Source: CBDDLD01 sp965250025 (lineage in GTDB: Bacteria; Bacteroidota; Bacteroidia; Flavobacteriales; Flavobacteriaceae). From it: 64,000 bases of DNA. Made by a program: the position numbers and the translations under genes. The notes beneath the pieces were generated by a model, which made no database searches, was not told the origin of the DNA, and saw nothing but the letters and a program-made list of their open reading frames with translations. Below, one piece after another: positions 20,696 through 29,731 of this stretch; position 1 is the first letter of the stretch, and each line of letters opens with the position of its first letter. The stretch covers positions 1,302,001-1,366,000 of the forward strand of contig OZ252283.1 of the NCBI GenBank assembly GCA_965250025.1, given 5' to 3'.

Positions 20696-21172
20696 ATGAC
20701 TGGAAGTGTCGCTCTAGATGTAGTCATTGGACTAGTCTTTATTTACATCTTATACAGCCTTTTTGCGACCATACTCACGGAAATCATCAATACTTTTCTG
20801 GGTCGAAGACCCAGAAACCTAAGGTATACCATTAGACGCATGTTGATGGATGAGAAAACCCAAGACGACGAAGATGAGCTTTCCTCAAAGCATAAAGCTT
20901 TAAACGAACTCAAAAGAGAAGCGAACAAAACATTTGCGAAACAGGTAAACAATCTTATCAAATTTTCCGGTTGGTCCTACAATCTAAATGATCCAGGATT
21001 GTTTCATAAGTTTTACGGTCGTCCATCTATAAAATACCTCAGTGCTGGTGGAATCGCCAATAAGCCTTCATGTATAACATTACAAAATTTTGGAAAGGTC
21101 CTTATTGATGTATTAATCCAAAAATTCAACTCGACAGATATTCTATCTAGTGTGGACATAAAATCAAGATAA
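20696..21172 (+). CDS. Membrane protein, apparently C-terminally truncated
   Basis: This 158-residue protein has one N-terminal membrane segment (about residues 6-30, VIGLVFIYILYSLFATILTE) followed by a basic patch and a charged linker. The motif NKPSCITLQNFGKVLIDVL near the end resembles the KPSYI...F..ALLDLL motif of longer (roughly 400-550 aa, from memory) bacterial membrane proteins with the same N-terminus. Here the frame stops about 20 residues later, so it looks like a shortened family member. It lies 17 nt before the M15 peptidase gene and probably shares its transcript. Function unknown. Confidence 0.6.
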   Translation: MTGSVALDVVIGLVFIYILYSLFATILTEIINTFLGRRPRNLRYTIRRMLMDEKTQDDEDELSSKHKALNELKREANKTFAKQVNNLIKFSGWSYNLNDPGLFHKFYGRPSIKYLSAGGIANKPSCITLQNFGKVLIDVLIQKFNSTDILSSVDIKSR

Positions 21173-21189
21173 ACATAAAAAGCAATATT

Positions 21190-21594
21190 ATGAGACTCAC
21201 CAACAATTTTAGCAAAATGGAGTTCGATAGTCGAGATGGCGCACCGATGCCCAACGATGTGTTAGAAAATATACAAGAACTTGCTGAAAATCTACAAAAG
21301 GTTCGGGATTTTTTAGAACAACCTATTCATATCAATAGTGGTTATCGCAGTCTTACGCATAATGTAGCGGTTGGGGGTGTTTCTAACTCACAGCACCTCA
21401 CAGGAAAAGCTGCAGATATTACTATGAAAAACTTTACAGCTAAAGATCTCTCTCTTGTTATTGAGCGTATGATAAAAAATGGTGAAATAAAGGAGGGTGG
21501 AGTAGGACTTTATAATGGTTTTGTACACTACGATATTAGAGGCACAAAAGCGAGATGGAATTTTTCTACACGCTATAAGGATTTTTGGGAATAG
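21190..21594 (+). CDS. M15A-type zinc D-Ala-D-Ala peptidase (Peptidase_M15_3-like)
   Basis: At 134 residues this is a single-domain protein. NSGYRSLTHN, SQHLTGKAADI and GFVHYDIRG give the expected Arg plus the zinc ligands His, Asp and His of the VanY/endolysin-type M15 fold. These enzymes cleave peptidoglycan stem peptides. There is no signal peptide or membrane segment, so it either acts after release by another route, as phage endolysins and injected effectors do, or is cytoplasmic. It sits between a truncated membrane protein and a large patatin-like phospholipase, 36 nt before the latter. Confidence 0.8.
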   Translation: MRLTNNFSKMEFDSRDGAPMPNDVLENIQELAENLQKVRDFLEQPIHINSGYRSLTHNVAVGGVSNSQHLTGKAADITMKNFTAKDLSLVIERMIKNGEIKEGGVGLYNGFVHYDIRGTKARWNFSTRYKDFWE

Positions 21595-21630
21595 AATATA
21601 AGAATTTATAAAAACTAAAACTAATTTAAG

Positions 21631-24612
21631 ATGTCAGGTAAAACACTACGTATATGCCTCGCCATGGGTGGAGGAGTGTCATTAGGTTCTTTTTCAGGAT
21701 CTGCCCTTACAGAGGCCTTAAAACTTTTAATAATTCATGGTAAAGATGAAGATGGTCATTCTTATGAGAACGTTTTTGTAGATGGAATGAGTGGAGCAAG
21801 TGCAGGCGCAATTGCCTTAACCATAATGTTGCGTTGCCTTATAGATTATAAATCCATGCTTTTTAAATGGGATGATTTAAAAAGTGGTGAGAGCGATGAG
21901 GATTTAGCATTATTAAATCGCGAAAATAGGTTGGTGGGTGAACTTATTAAAACCTATTTCAATAATGAAAGTGAAAAATTTAATGCCTTATCACATTCTA
22001 AAAAAGAAGCTTTAAAAGCTCTAGAGTTAGCACAAAAAATCCAGGAGATTATTTGGGTGAAAAGCGTCGATGCTCTTAAGCTATATGGTAATAAAATAAA
22101 GTCAGATTATAAGCATATGTCGGATGATTCCTTTGGGTTATTAGAGCGCAAGCATATGGAAGGACTTATTGAAGAGTATTTAATGAGAGGTACTCCAAAT
22201 TTAGATAATCTACAGGTTTTAGATCGAGAGCGTGTACTTTTTGCGTGTTCTCTAACTAATATTCTTCCAATGCCAATTAATCTCAATAGAGAGGATCTCA
22301 ATCAATTACAGCGTAATGTTATCAATTCTACAGGTGTTTTTAACCATGCAGAAATAAGGGTTATTGATTTTGTTTTCGATACTGACGTGGAACAAAGAAA
22401 ACCAAGTGATAAGAGATGGTTAAAATTCAGTCCAACGAATAACTCAGCAAGTCGAACACATTTCAATTTAGCGGAAAATGAAGCTTGGGCTACGATTTCA
22501 GCCTCTGCCTTGGCTTGTGGTGCCTTTCCAATAGCATTTCCTCCGGTTCTTTTAGAACGCTATCAGGAAGAATATAACTTAGGCCTAGCCAATGAAAGAA
22601 CAATAAAGAGTTGGATGTCAACCAATGTAAAACGAAGCATCTATAAAAATAAACAGGGAGAAGATGTTATTTCCGAATGGCCTTCACCGTTTTTAGACAT
22701 TCAAAAACAACTGGTCAATAAAAATCAAAATAGCTTCTTTAAAGATAAGGATAATGATGTTTTAGACTATACCTCTTTTAATTTTCCATATGTAGATGGC
22801 GGAACTTTTAACAATGAACCTATTAAGGAAGCATTTAGAATCTCGAGTTTTCAAGATTATAAAAGGGTGGATATTGAAAACTCAGAACGGCTAGTTCTAT
22901 TTGTTGACCCTATAGTTAGAAAAGAACAATTTCCAAACTTTAAAGTTTCCTCATTTAGCCCAATTAGCGGAACTAAAAAGATAAAAGACACTACAGAAAT
23001 CGATAAATTAATTGGGAGTGTTGGTTCATTGGTAGGGTTATTGAAGAATCAGGGACGTATAAAAGAAGATGATAAGATTAGAGACACAAAAGAGAATCTA
23101 GCGCTCAAGGAAGTTATTTTCTCATATCTAGACGACAACGATGATATTATGCTTAATGTGAACGTGTGTTTAAACGCCTTTAGTAAAATTAGAACCAAGC
23201 TCAACGAAGATATCATCTCAATAGGTACCAGGAATCCTATTATTTATTTTATTGAGGAACTCCGTAAAACATGTGATGGAGAATGGAATGGTGAAAGCTT
23301 TGGTACTTTAGATTCCAAAGCTGATCTCATTGAAAGTAATATAATGGAAATGGGGAATAATATTACACTAGATGATATTTATAGATTGTTTAAAATTACT
23401 AACAAGCCTAAGTCCATCAATTTGTTTGCAGCTACAGTATTTAAGGTCATTGTAGAAGTATCGTTGAACACCGCTGGAAAGAATCCTAGGGCTATTAAAG
23501 CTGCTATTCTGCCTATGGATAAAAATCAAAATATTATTGATTTACCTGGTACTGAGATTGAAGCCTTCGCTGGATTCGCCTCAGAAAAATCCAAAAATTA
23601 TTCGTTTCAGTATGGCCGTTTGGCAACGCTTAAAGCATTAAGCGCCAAGGAAGGCTTTAGAGATCCGCAAAAAAGAGGTGGTGCTTATCTTAAGGACAAT
23701 ACATTTGGCGATTTAGATCGCATTACCGCAGTTCTAGAACAGAACATTCGTGATACTAAATTTTTTAGTTCAGACAATGATTACAGTGAGGATCTTAAAA
23801 AAGGATTGTTCACACCAAGTATTGCACGTATTAAATCAATGCTTCCTAAAGCGCTAAAAGCAGCATGGAAAGTTCCATTATCGGTTGCATCTTCTTTTAT
23901 TGCGATAGTGGGAACCTTTTTGGGTTTGTTTAAAAATGTTACTGGCAAATCATTCAGTATTAAAAGTATTTTATTCGGATTGGCCAATGATATGGCAGAT
24001 GAGGTTAATTATACTTTTAATGAAAGCTTAATTATAAGTGTAATTGGGCGTAATTTTAAGAAGCCGTGGTACCGTTATCTGTCAAAGCCTAATAGAATAA
24101 AGGTTCATGCAGTATTAAAAAATGGATCAAAAATTAAGATAAAAGCCTCCCGAAAGAAAAAAAATGAAATTAAATTCCATCTTTATTTAATAGAGGATAC
24201 TAAGAAAGTTCTTAAAAGTAAAGATGGTTTTATGCGAACGTTCTCTGCAAATGGTGATTCTACATTAAAGTTATTCACAGAGCACAAAATTTCATTACCA
24301 GGAACTAGAAAACCTGAAAATGCTACACTAGATCCATTTTTAGATGATGCATGGTCGGATGCATTGAGAACCAATTATCCAGAGGAAGTAGTGGGTCTAA
24401 AGATTGAAGGTTTAAAACAAGAAATTTCAATTACCCCAGCAGAAATAAACGACAATGGCAAATCACTATTCTTTTCGCTCAAAGACCTTAATATTCATGT
24501 TAATCCAATGCTAGAGTATGATATGAATGATCCAGATTTCGGATGGTATTTTAAAGAAAATACAAGAGCCTTTCATAAGGAGCTGTTAGATAGAATGGAA
24601 AATCCTGATTAA
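21631..24612 (+). CDS. Large patatin-like phospholipase (993 aa)
   Basis: The N-terminal domain has all patatin signatures. The oxyanion loop is MGGGVSLGSFSG (residues 12-23), the nucleophile elbow GASAG puts Ser57 as nucleophile, and the DGG motif puts Asp389 as the second member of the Ser-Asp dyad. The predicted reaction is acyl-ester hydrolysis of membrane phospholipids. It is much longer than ordinary bacterial patatins (~300 aa). A hydrophobic stretch near 750-775 (VPLSVASSFIAIVGTFLGLF) may insert in or contact membrane, and the last ~200 residues form a basic then beta-rich domain of unknown type. No signal peptide is visible. Gene order with an M15 peptidase suggests a lipid- and wall-targeting set, either an effector or a defence module; this is inference. 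Confidence 0.85.
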   Translation: MSGKTLRICLAMGGGVSLGSFSGSALTEALKLLIIHGKDEDGHSYENVFVDGMSGASAGAIALTIMLRCLIDYKSMLFKWDDLKSGESDEDLALLNRENRLVGELIKTYFNNESEKFNALSHSKKEALKALELAQKIQEIIWVKSVDALKLYGNKIKSDYKHMSDDSFGLLERKHMEGLIEEYLMRGTPNLDNLQVLDRERVLFACSLTNILPMPINLNREDLNQLQRNVINSTGVFNHAEIRVIDFVFDTDVEQRKPSDKRWLKFSPTNNSASRTHFNLAENEAWATISASALACGAFPIAFPPVLLERYQEEYNLGLANERTIKSWMSTNVKRSIYKNKQGEDVISEWPSPFLDIQKQLVNKNQNSFFKDKDNDVLDYTSFNFPYVDGGTFNNEPIKEAFRISSFQDYKRVDIENSERLVLFVDPIVRKEQFPNFKVSSFSPISGTKKIKDTTEIDKLIGSVGSLVGLLKNQGRIKEDDKIRDTKENLALKEVIFSYLDDNDDIMLNVNVCLNAFSKIRTKLNEDIISIGTRNPIIYFIEELRKTCDGEWNGESFGTLDSKADLIESNIMEMGNNITLDDIYRLFKITNKPKSINLFAATVFKVIVEVSLNTAGKNPRAIKAAILPMDKNQNIIDLPGTEIEAFAGFASEKSKNYSFQYGRLATLKALSAKEGFRDPQKRGGAYLKDNTFGDLDRITAVLEQNIRDTKFFSSDNDYSEDLKKGLFTPSIARIKSMLPKALKAAWKVPLSVASSFIAIVGTFLGLFKNVTGKSFSIKSILFGLANDMADEVNYTFNESLIISVIGRNFKKPWYRYLSKPNRIKVHAVLKNGSKIKIKASRKKKNEIKFHLYLIEDTKKVLKSKDGFMRTFSANGDSTLKLFTEHKISLPGTRKPENATLDPFLDDAWSDALRTNYPEEVVGLKIEGLKQEISITPAEINDNGKSLFFSLKDLNIHVNPMLEYDMNDPDFGWYFKENTRAFHKELLDRMENPD

Positions 24613-24657
24613 TGATTTATCAATCTATTGAGTAAATCACTAACAAACGATTCAAGA

Positions 24658-24777
24658 ATGGTAGCAAGTGAAAGCATATTTACCGTAGATAAAAATAATC
24701 TTTCTTACACTATGAAGAAAACTACCAAAAACGTCAAGAAGAAGTACCCTAAAGACATTGAAAATCAAAATAACTAA
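24658..24777 (+). CDS. Possible 39-aa micro-ORF
   Basis: ATG at 24658 opens a 39-codon frame ending TAA. The product begins MVASESIFTVDKNNLSYTM and continues with a Lys/Thr-rich basic helix-like stretch (KKTTKNVKKKYPKD). It lies 45 nt after the phospholipase gene in the same direction. There is no independent evidence that it is translated; the basic composition and placement are the only arguments. Confidence 0.3.
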   Translation: MVASESIFTVDKNNLSYTMKKTTKNVKKKYPKDIENQNN

Positions 24778-24781
24778 AACA

Positions 24782-24850
24782 ATGATTAGCTTACATTCAG
24801 GTTTAACAGATGAGACAAAACCTAAGAAAGGTGTACTGATTTATAAATAA
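24782..24850 (+). CDS. Possible 22-aa micro-ORF
   Basis: ATG at 24782 follows the previous micro-ORF's stop by 4 nt and sits behind an A-rich stretch (aactaaaaca), as real starts often do in Bacteroidota. The product is MISLHSGLTDETKPKKGVLI plus two residues. It may be chance. Confidence 0.2.
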   Translation: MISLHSGLTDETKPKKGVLIYK

Positions 24851-24914
24851 GTACATCTTAAATGTTTAGCAATAAACATATTAGATTATATTGAGCTTAA
24901 AAAGTAATAATGTT

Positions 24915-26195
24915 ATGAAAAAACTACAACTATTCTTTTCAGCATGTTTCTTATTGTTTTCTTATGGTTTAAAAGGACAAAATGTAATTCATATCCCTAA
25001 TGATGTATCCACAATTTCTGGGGCTGTACAATTGGCGCAAAATGGCGATACAATTTATATCTCTCAAGGCATTTATTCTGAATCTGTACATATTTTAAAT
25101 AAAGATTTGAAATTTCAAGGCGTTTCTGATGGAGGAAGTGTGCTATCACCAGGTTTAAATGAAAGGTCTTTTGTTATTGAATATTCTAGTGTTGAATTTA
25201 TCGATTTGAAATTTGACGATTTTGACCTTCAATCTCAGCCACCAAACATTGGTATTTCGGCTTCATATTCTGATATAATCATTCAGAACTGCGAATTTCA
25301 TAGCATATTTACTCCTGTCAGTTTATTATGGAGTGAATTCAAAATGAATAATTCTATGATTTCTAATACAAGAAATGGCCGTTGTATATTACAAAATGGC
25401 GGTTCATTTATAGTGTATAATAACTTGTTTTATGATTTGACGTCTACAGCAATTTCAATTAACCGAGCCCATGGTGAGTTTTTTAACAATACAATAGTTG
25501 GTTCAACTCCTAATCAATTTCGAGGTATGATTATCAACTCAGATTCTACAAGTTATATTTACAATAACATAATTTCTGGATTTGGAATAGGTGTTCAATT
25601 AATTGCTTCAAACGTAACAGAATTAAATGCGCTACAAATTTATAACAATAACATACATGATATGGCTGCACCATATTGGTATGAGTATAACGAAGATTTA
25701 TCCCTTCCTATTCAATCAGGTGCTCTAATCCCTAATCCTGGAACTGGAGAAATAAGTGTATCACCAGATTTTGTAGATCCTTTTGCCAAAAACTTTACAC
25801 TGCAATCTAATTCTGCATGTATAGATACAGGGATAGACACATATAATTTTCCTATTTCTCAGGATTTAGCAGGAAATCAGAGAATTTTCGGGAATCATCC
25901 TGACATAGGTGCTTATGAATATAATTCCAATTTGAGTATTTCAGAATTCGATGCCTTCCAGTATCAAATTAATTTATATCCCAACCCAACAACAGATGAA
26001 GTTTGGGTTGAATTTAAAAATGACTTTTCAGGAGATATTAAACTGTTTGACTTGACCGGTAAATTACTACAAACATTAAGGGTCTTAAATGTATCAAACA
26101 TAACATTGACTTTGCCATTTGAAGCTGGAATCTACCTTGTAAAAATATCGAGTACAAATGGTTCAATAGCAACAAAGAAACTGATTAAGGAATAG
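24915..26195 (+). CDS. T9SS-sorted right-handed beta-helix protein
   Basis: The ATG at 24915 is preferred over 24891 because it directly precedes a proper signal peptide (MKKLQLFFSACFLLFSYGL...GQ). The body matches parallel beta-helix proteins with pectate-lyase/DUF1565-like coils: IPNDVSTISGAVQLAQNGD, then repeated short strands with Asn ladders (YNNIISG, IYNNNIHD) and the family-typical tail SACIDTGID...DLAGNQRIFG...DIGAYEY. The C-terminal ~75 residues (INLYPNPTTDEVWVEF ... GIYLVKISS) are a type A T9SS sorting domain. It is likely a surface or secreted polysaccharide-binding or -cleaving protein. No pectate-lyase catalytic motif could be assigned. Confidence 0.8.
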   Translation: MKKLQLFFSACFLLFSYGLKGQNVIHIPNDVSTISGAVQLAQNGDTIYISQGIYSESVHILNKDLKFQGVSDGGSVLSPGLNERSFVIEYSSVEFIDLKFDDFDLQSQPPNIGISASYSDIIIQNCEFHSIFTPVSLLWSEFKMNNSMISNTRNGRCILQNGGSFIVYNNLFYDLTSTAISINRAHGEFFNNTIVGSTPNQFRGMIINSDSTSYIYNNIISGFGIGVQLIASNVTELNALQIYNNNIHDMAAPYWYEYNEDLSLPIQSGALIPNPGTGEISVSPDFVDPFAKNFTLQSNSACIDTGIDTYNFPISQDLAGNQRIFGNHPDIGAYEYNSNLSISEFDAFQYQINLYPNPTTDEVWVEFKNDFSGDIKLFDLTGKLLQTLRVLNVSNITLTLPFEAGIYLVKISSTNGSIATKKLIKE

Positions 26196-26688
26196 CTAAA
26201 AGAGGTCTAATTGTTAGCCAGAATATTTTAAATAGAATTTGCGAACTTGATTGCTTCAAACCAAGGGCAAAAAATAAGGAAGTTTTTTGGAAATTATGAT
26301 AAGGATTGGAGTGACTAGCGAATACTAAAACTAAAAATCATTAAAACACTTTCTGTATCGGAGGTAGCTTAAAATAGTTGCTCAAATTCTGAATGTTTTT
26401 TCTTTCTTTAATGGAAATTCCTCAAAAGTTTAACTAAATTACTAGGATGTATTTCATTCAAAATTGTCGCCTTTGGCCAACTTTGAACTAAAGCCTTTGT
26501 TATTACCAATTAAAAATAATTTGACTCCGTTTCATTTGTAGATATCAATACCTTTCCATTGGTTGGTTACCATGTGAGGAATACCAAATAAAACGTTAAA
26601 ATATAAGGGTTAGAGGCTAATTATGAATTGGAAACTTTGGTTTCGAATGTCTAAACAATTATATTCACAACTCATAAAAAATCTTAGG
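26196..26688. other. Intergenic region before M3 peptidase gene
   Basis: About 490 nt without a supported gene. A same-frame upstream ATG at 26623 exists, but the lipoprotein signal begins at 26689, so 26623-26688 is better read as leader. No hairpin terminator or full promoter was recognised. Confidence 0.4.
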
Positions 26689-28848
26689 ATGAAAAAACTT
26701 CTTTTTTTAGCTATCATTGTATTTTTAAGTGGATGTCAAGACCAAACAGAAAAACCCGAAATGGAAGTATCAGATAACCCATTTTTTCAGGAGTGGGAAA
26801 CTCCTTTTGAAATACCGCCTTTTAATGACATAAAAGATGAGCATTATATGCCTGCCTTTAAAAAAGGAATGGAAGAAAACCTTGCTGAAATTGATGCCAT
26901 AGCAAATAATACCGAAGCCCCTACATTTGCCAACACGCTCGAAGAAATGCAAAGATCTGGCAAATTACTTAATAAAGTTCAAGGTGTTTTTTTCAACTTA
27001 ACGGGTTCAAATACAAACCCGAAATTGCAAGAATTACAACGTGAGTTAAGCCCGTTATTATCTGCCCATAGAGATAAAATAATTCTGAATAAAACGTTAT
27101 TTAACCGTATTGAAACCATTTGGCAAGCACGTGAAAATCTTAACCTTAGCAGTGAACAGCTCAAGCTTTTGGAAGATACACGTAAGTCATTTGTTCGTAG
27201 TGGTGCACTATTGAATCAAGAACAAAAAGCACAAATTACGGGTATCAACTCCAAGATTTCAGAATTAACGACAGCATTTGGTCAGAATCTCTTAGCTGAG
27301 ACTAACGGCTTTGAGCTCATATTAGATAAAACAGATTTAGACGGTTTGTCCGAAGGTGTTATTGCTGCAGCAGCGGAAACAGCAGCACAGAAAATGGAAC
27401 AAGCAGAAACTGAAGAGGAAAAGGCAAAATACAAAGCTAAGTATGTGTTTACCCCGCATCGTAGTAGTATGTACCCATTTCTTACCGAATCCAATAGACG
27501 TGACCTACGTGAACAGTTGTACAAAGCCTATGTACAGCGTGGTGATAATGACAACAAAACAGATAATAAGGAGATTGCTGCAAAAATAGCGAAATTACGA
27601 GCAGAACGTGCCCAGTTGATGGGTTATGAAACCTATGCGCATTTCGTACTAGAAGAGCGGATGCTTAAAACCCCTGAAGAAGTATACGATCTGTTACTAA
27701 AGTTATGGAAACCTGCACTGGAAAGAGCCAAAGTAGAAGTTGCCGATATGCAGGAAGTTGTTGATAATGAAGGGCACAATTTCAAAATTGCAGCTTGGGA
27801 TTGGTGGCAGTATTCAGAGAAAGTCCGTAAAGCTAAATATGATTTAGATGAAGCAGAACTTAAACCTTATTTATCATTGGATAATGTGCTTAATGGCGTG
27901 TTTGAAACTACAAACAAATTGTGGGGCGTAACCTATACCGAACTTTTTGATATTACTACCTATCATCCTGATGCACGTGTTTGGGAAGTAAAGGATAAAG
28001 ATGGAAGCCACTTAGGAATTTTTATTGGGGATTACTTTACCCGTTCCAATAAACGAGGTGGGGCATGGATGAATAGTTTTAAAAGGCAATCGAATCTCGA
28101 TGGCAAGGAAAGGCCTGTTGTTGTTAACGTGTGTAATTTTCCTGCTCCTGTGGGCGATGACCCATCGTTACTTAGTTTTGAGAACGTTACAACCTTATTT
28201 CATGAATTTGGTCATGCCATGCATGGTCTTTTGACTAATGTTACTTACAGTAGCATGTCTGGGACTTCCGGACCTCGCGATTTTACTGAATTTCCTGCCC
28301 AAATCTTGGAACACTGGGCTAGTGAACCTGAAATTCTGAAATCGTTTGCAACCCACTATAAAACAGGGGAGGTGATTCCAGATGAATTGATTGATAAATT
28401 ATTGAAAGCCTCTAAGTTTAATCAAGGTTTTGCTAATACAGAGTATTTGGCAGCATCTTTATTGGATATGGATTGGCATACTATTAATCCCAATGATGAA
28501 CTTAAAGATGCCGATGCTTTTGAAGCAGCTTCACTAGCTAAGATTGGATTAATTGACGAAATCGCACCACGCTACCGAAGTACTTATTTTGCACATATCT
28601 TTTCTAGTGGTTATGCCTCTGGATATTATAGTTATGTACATTCCGCAGTACTTGATTCTGATGGTTTTGAAGCTTTCAAAGAAGCAGGAGACGTGTTTGA
28701 CCCTGAACTTGCAGCAAAATTAAGAACTCATGTTTATGAAAAAGGCGCTACTGAAGAAGCAATGGCGTTATATAAACAATTCCGTGGTCGCGAACCAAAA
28801 ATAGATGCGCTGTTAAAAGTAAGAGGTCTCGATGGCTCTGCGGAATAA
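26689..28848 (+). CDS. M3 family metallopeptidase, lipoprotein (peptidyl-dipeptidase Dcp-like)
   Basis: The start at 26689 is chosen because it yields a lipoprotein signal (MKKLLFLAIIVFLSGC, lipobox LSGC). The mature enzyme of about 700 residues matches the Dcp/oligopeptidase A family in length. The zinc site HEFGH has His505, Glu506 and His509, and Glu534 in DFTEFPAQ is the probable third ligand. Downstream YRSTYFAHIFSSGYASGYYSY is the family's substrate-binding Tyr/Gly segment. Predicted role: degradation of short peptides in the periplasm, anchored to a membrane, releasing dipeptides from C-termini. It is followed 73 nt later by the HupE-like gene; co-transcription is possible but no functional link is evident. 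Confidence 0.92.
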   Translation: MKKLLFLAIIVFLSGCQDQTEKPEMEVSDNPFFQEWETPFEIPPFNDIKDEHYMPAFKKGMEENLAEIDAIANNTEAPTFANTLEEMQRSGKLLNKVQGVFFNLTGSNTNPKLQELQRELSPLLSAHRDKIILNKTLFNRIETIWQARENLNLSSEQLKLLEDTRKSFVRSGALLNQEQKAQITGINSKISELTTAFGQNLLAETNGFELILDKTDLDGLSEGVIAAAAETAAQKMEQAETEEEKAKYKAKYVFTPHRSSMYPFLTESNRRDLREQLYKAYVQRGDNDNKTDNKEIAAKIAKLRAERAQLMGYETYAHFVLEERMLKTPEEVYDLLLKLWKPALERAKVEVADMQEVVDNEGHNFKIAAWDWWQYSEKVRKAKYDLDEAELKPYLSLDNVLNGVFETTNKLWGVTYTELFDITTYHPDARVWEVKDKDGSHLGIFIGDYFTRSNKRGGAWMNSFKRQSNLDGKERPVVVNVCNFPAPVGDDPSLLSFENVTTLFHEFGHAMHGLLTNVTYSSMSGTSGPRDFTEFPAQILEHWASEPEILKSFATHYKTGEVIPDELIDKLLKASKFNQGFANTEYLAASLLDMDWHTINPNDELKDADAFEAASLAKIGLIDEIAPRYRSTYFAHIFSSGYASGYYSYVHSAVLDSDGFEAFKEAGDVFDPELAAKLRTHVYEKGATEEAMALYKQFRGREPKIDALLKVRGLDGSAE

Positions 28849-28921
28849 CTTGACTGAGGTCATTTGAAAGAAGTCTCGAACTTCAAAGCCGCTTTTATTT
28901 ATGCATATAACTGTTACGTTT

Positions 28922-29668
28922 ATGAGGTTTTTTAAGACCCTAATCCTGTGCATATTCTTATGTATGAGTTTTGAAGCTATTGCTCACAATCCTGACGAAC
29001 TTATTATATTAGAAATTGAACAGGGGCAACTTACTTTTCAAAATCAGCAAATGACTGTTGAGTATAAAGCTGCTTTAAAGCGACAGCGGATGCGGCGACT
29101 GGCAGCTATGTCAGGTCGAGAAAGATTTTCATTATTTATTAAAGCAGGCGTAGAGCATATAATTCCCAAAGGCTTAGATCACATTCTCTTTGTGTTGGGG
29201 CTATTTTTTTACAGTATTATGTTTAGACCGCTACTTTGGCAAGTAACGGCGTTTACGCTTGCACACACCATTACATTAGCACTAGCTGCGTTGGGACTTG
29301 TGCAGATTCCGTCAGCTATAATTGAACCTCTTATTGCGCTTTCAATAGTCTGGATAGCTGTAGAAAATTGTATATTCAAAAAAAGAAACCAATGGCGACC
29401 TTTAATCATATTCGGATTTGGCCTACTACACGGCCTGGGTTTTGCTGCTGTATTAGGCGAATATGGATTACCTAAAGCTAGCTTTGTACCTTCATTATTG
29501 GCGTTTAATATTGGTGTAGAACTGGGTCAGTTAATGGTATTAGTTATCGCTGCTGCGTTAGTATGGTTTATTAGAAAAAAAAGCTGGTATCGCAATTGGA
29601 TACAAATTCCTGCATCTGTTATAATTGCTTTAATTGGCTTATTTTGGTTTATTGAAAGAATATATTAA
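28922..29668 (+). CDS. HupE/UreJ family membrane protein (putative transition-metal transporter)
   Basis: The ATG at 28922 is preferred over 28901 because a signal peptide starts there (MRFFKTLILCIFLCMSFEAIA). About six membrane segments follow. The family signature GVEHIIPKGLDHILF supplies His79, Asp86 and His87, and a second His motif occurs in LLHGLGFA. Known HupE/UreJ proteins accompany nickel enzymes or transport nickel/cobalt. This is the variant common in Bacteroidota with an N-terminal periplasmic extension. It is convergent with a His-rich TonB-dependent receptor 63 nt away, which suggests outer- and inner-membrane steps for the same metal. The metal's identity cannot be read from sequence. 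Confidence 0.85.
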   Translation: MRFFKTLILCIFLCMSFEAIAHNPDELIILEIEQGQLTFQNQQMTVEYKAALKRQRMRRLAAMSGRERFSLFIKAGVEHIIPKGLDHILFVLGLFFYSIMFRPLLWQVTAFTLAHTITLALAALGLVQIPSAIIEPLIALSIVWIAVENCIFKKRNQWRPLIIFGFGLLHGLGFAAVLGEYGLPKASFVPSLLAFNIGVELGQLMVLVIAAALVWFIRKKSWYRNWIQIPASVIIALIGLFWFIERIY

Positions 29669-29731
29669 TTATTTGACATTCTTTATATTTCTGATTTTTT
29701 ATATTCTATCAAATATCACGATTCGAAAACC

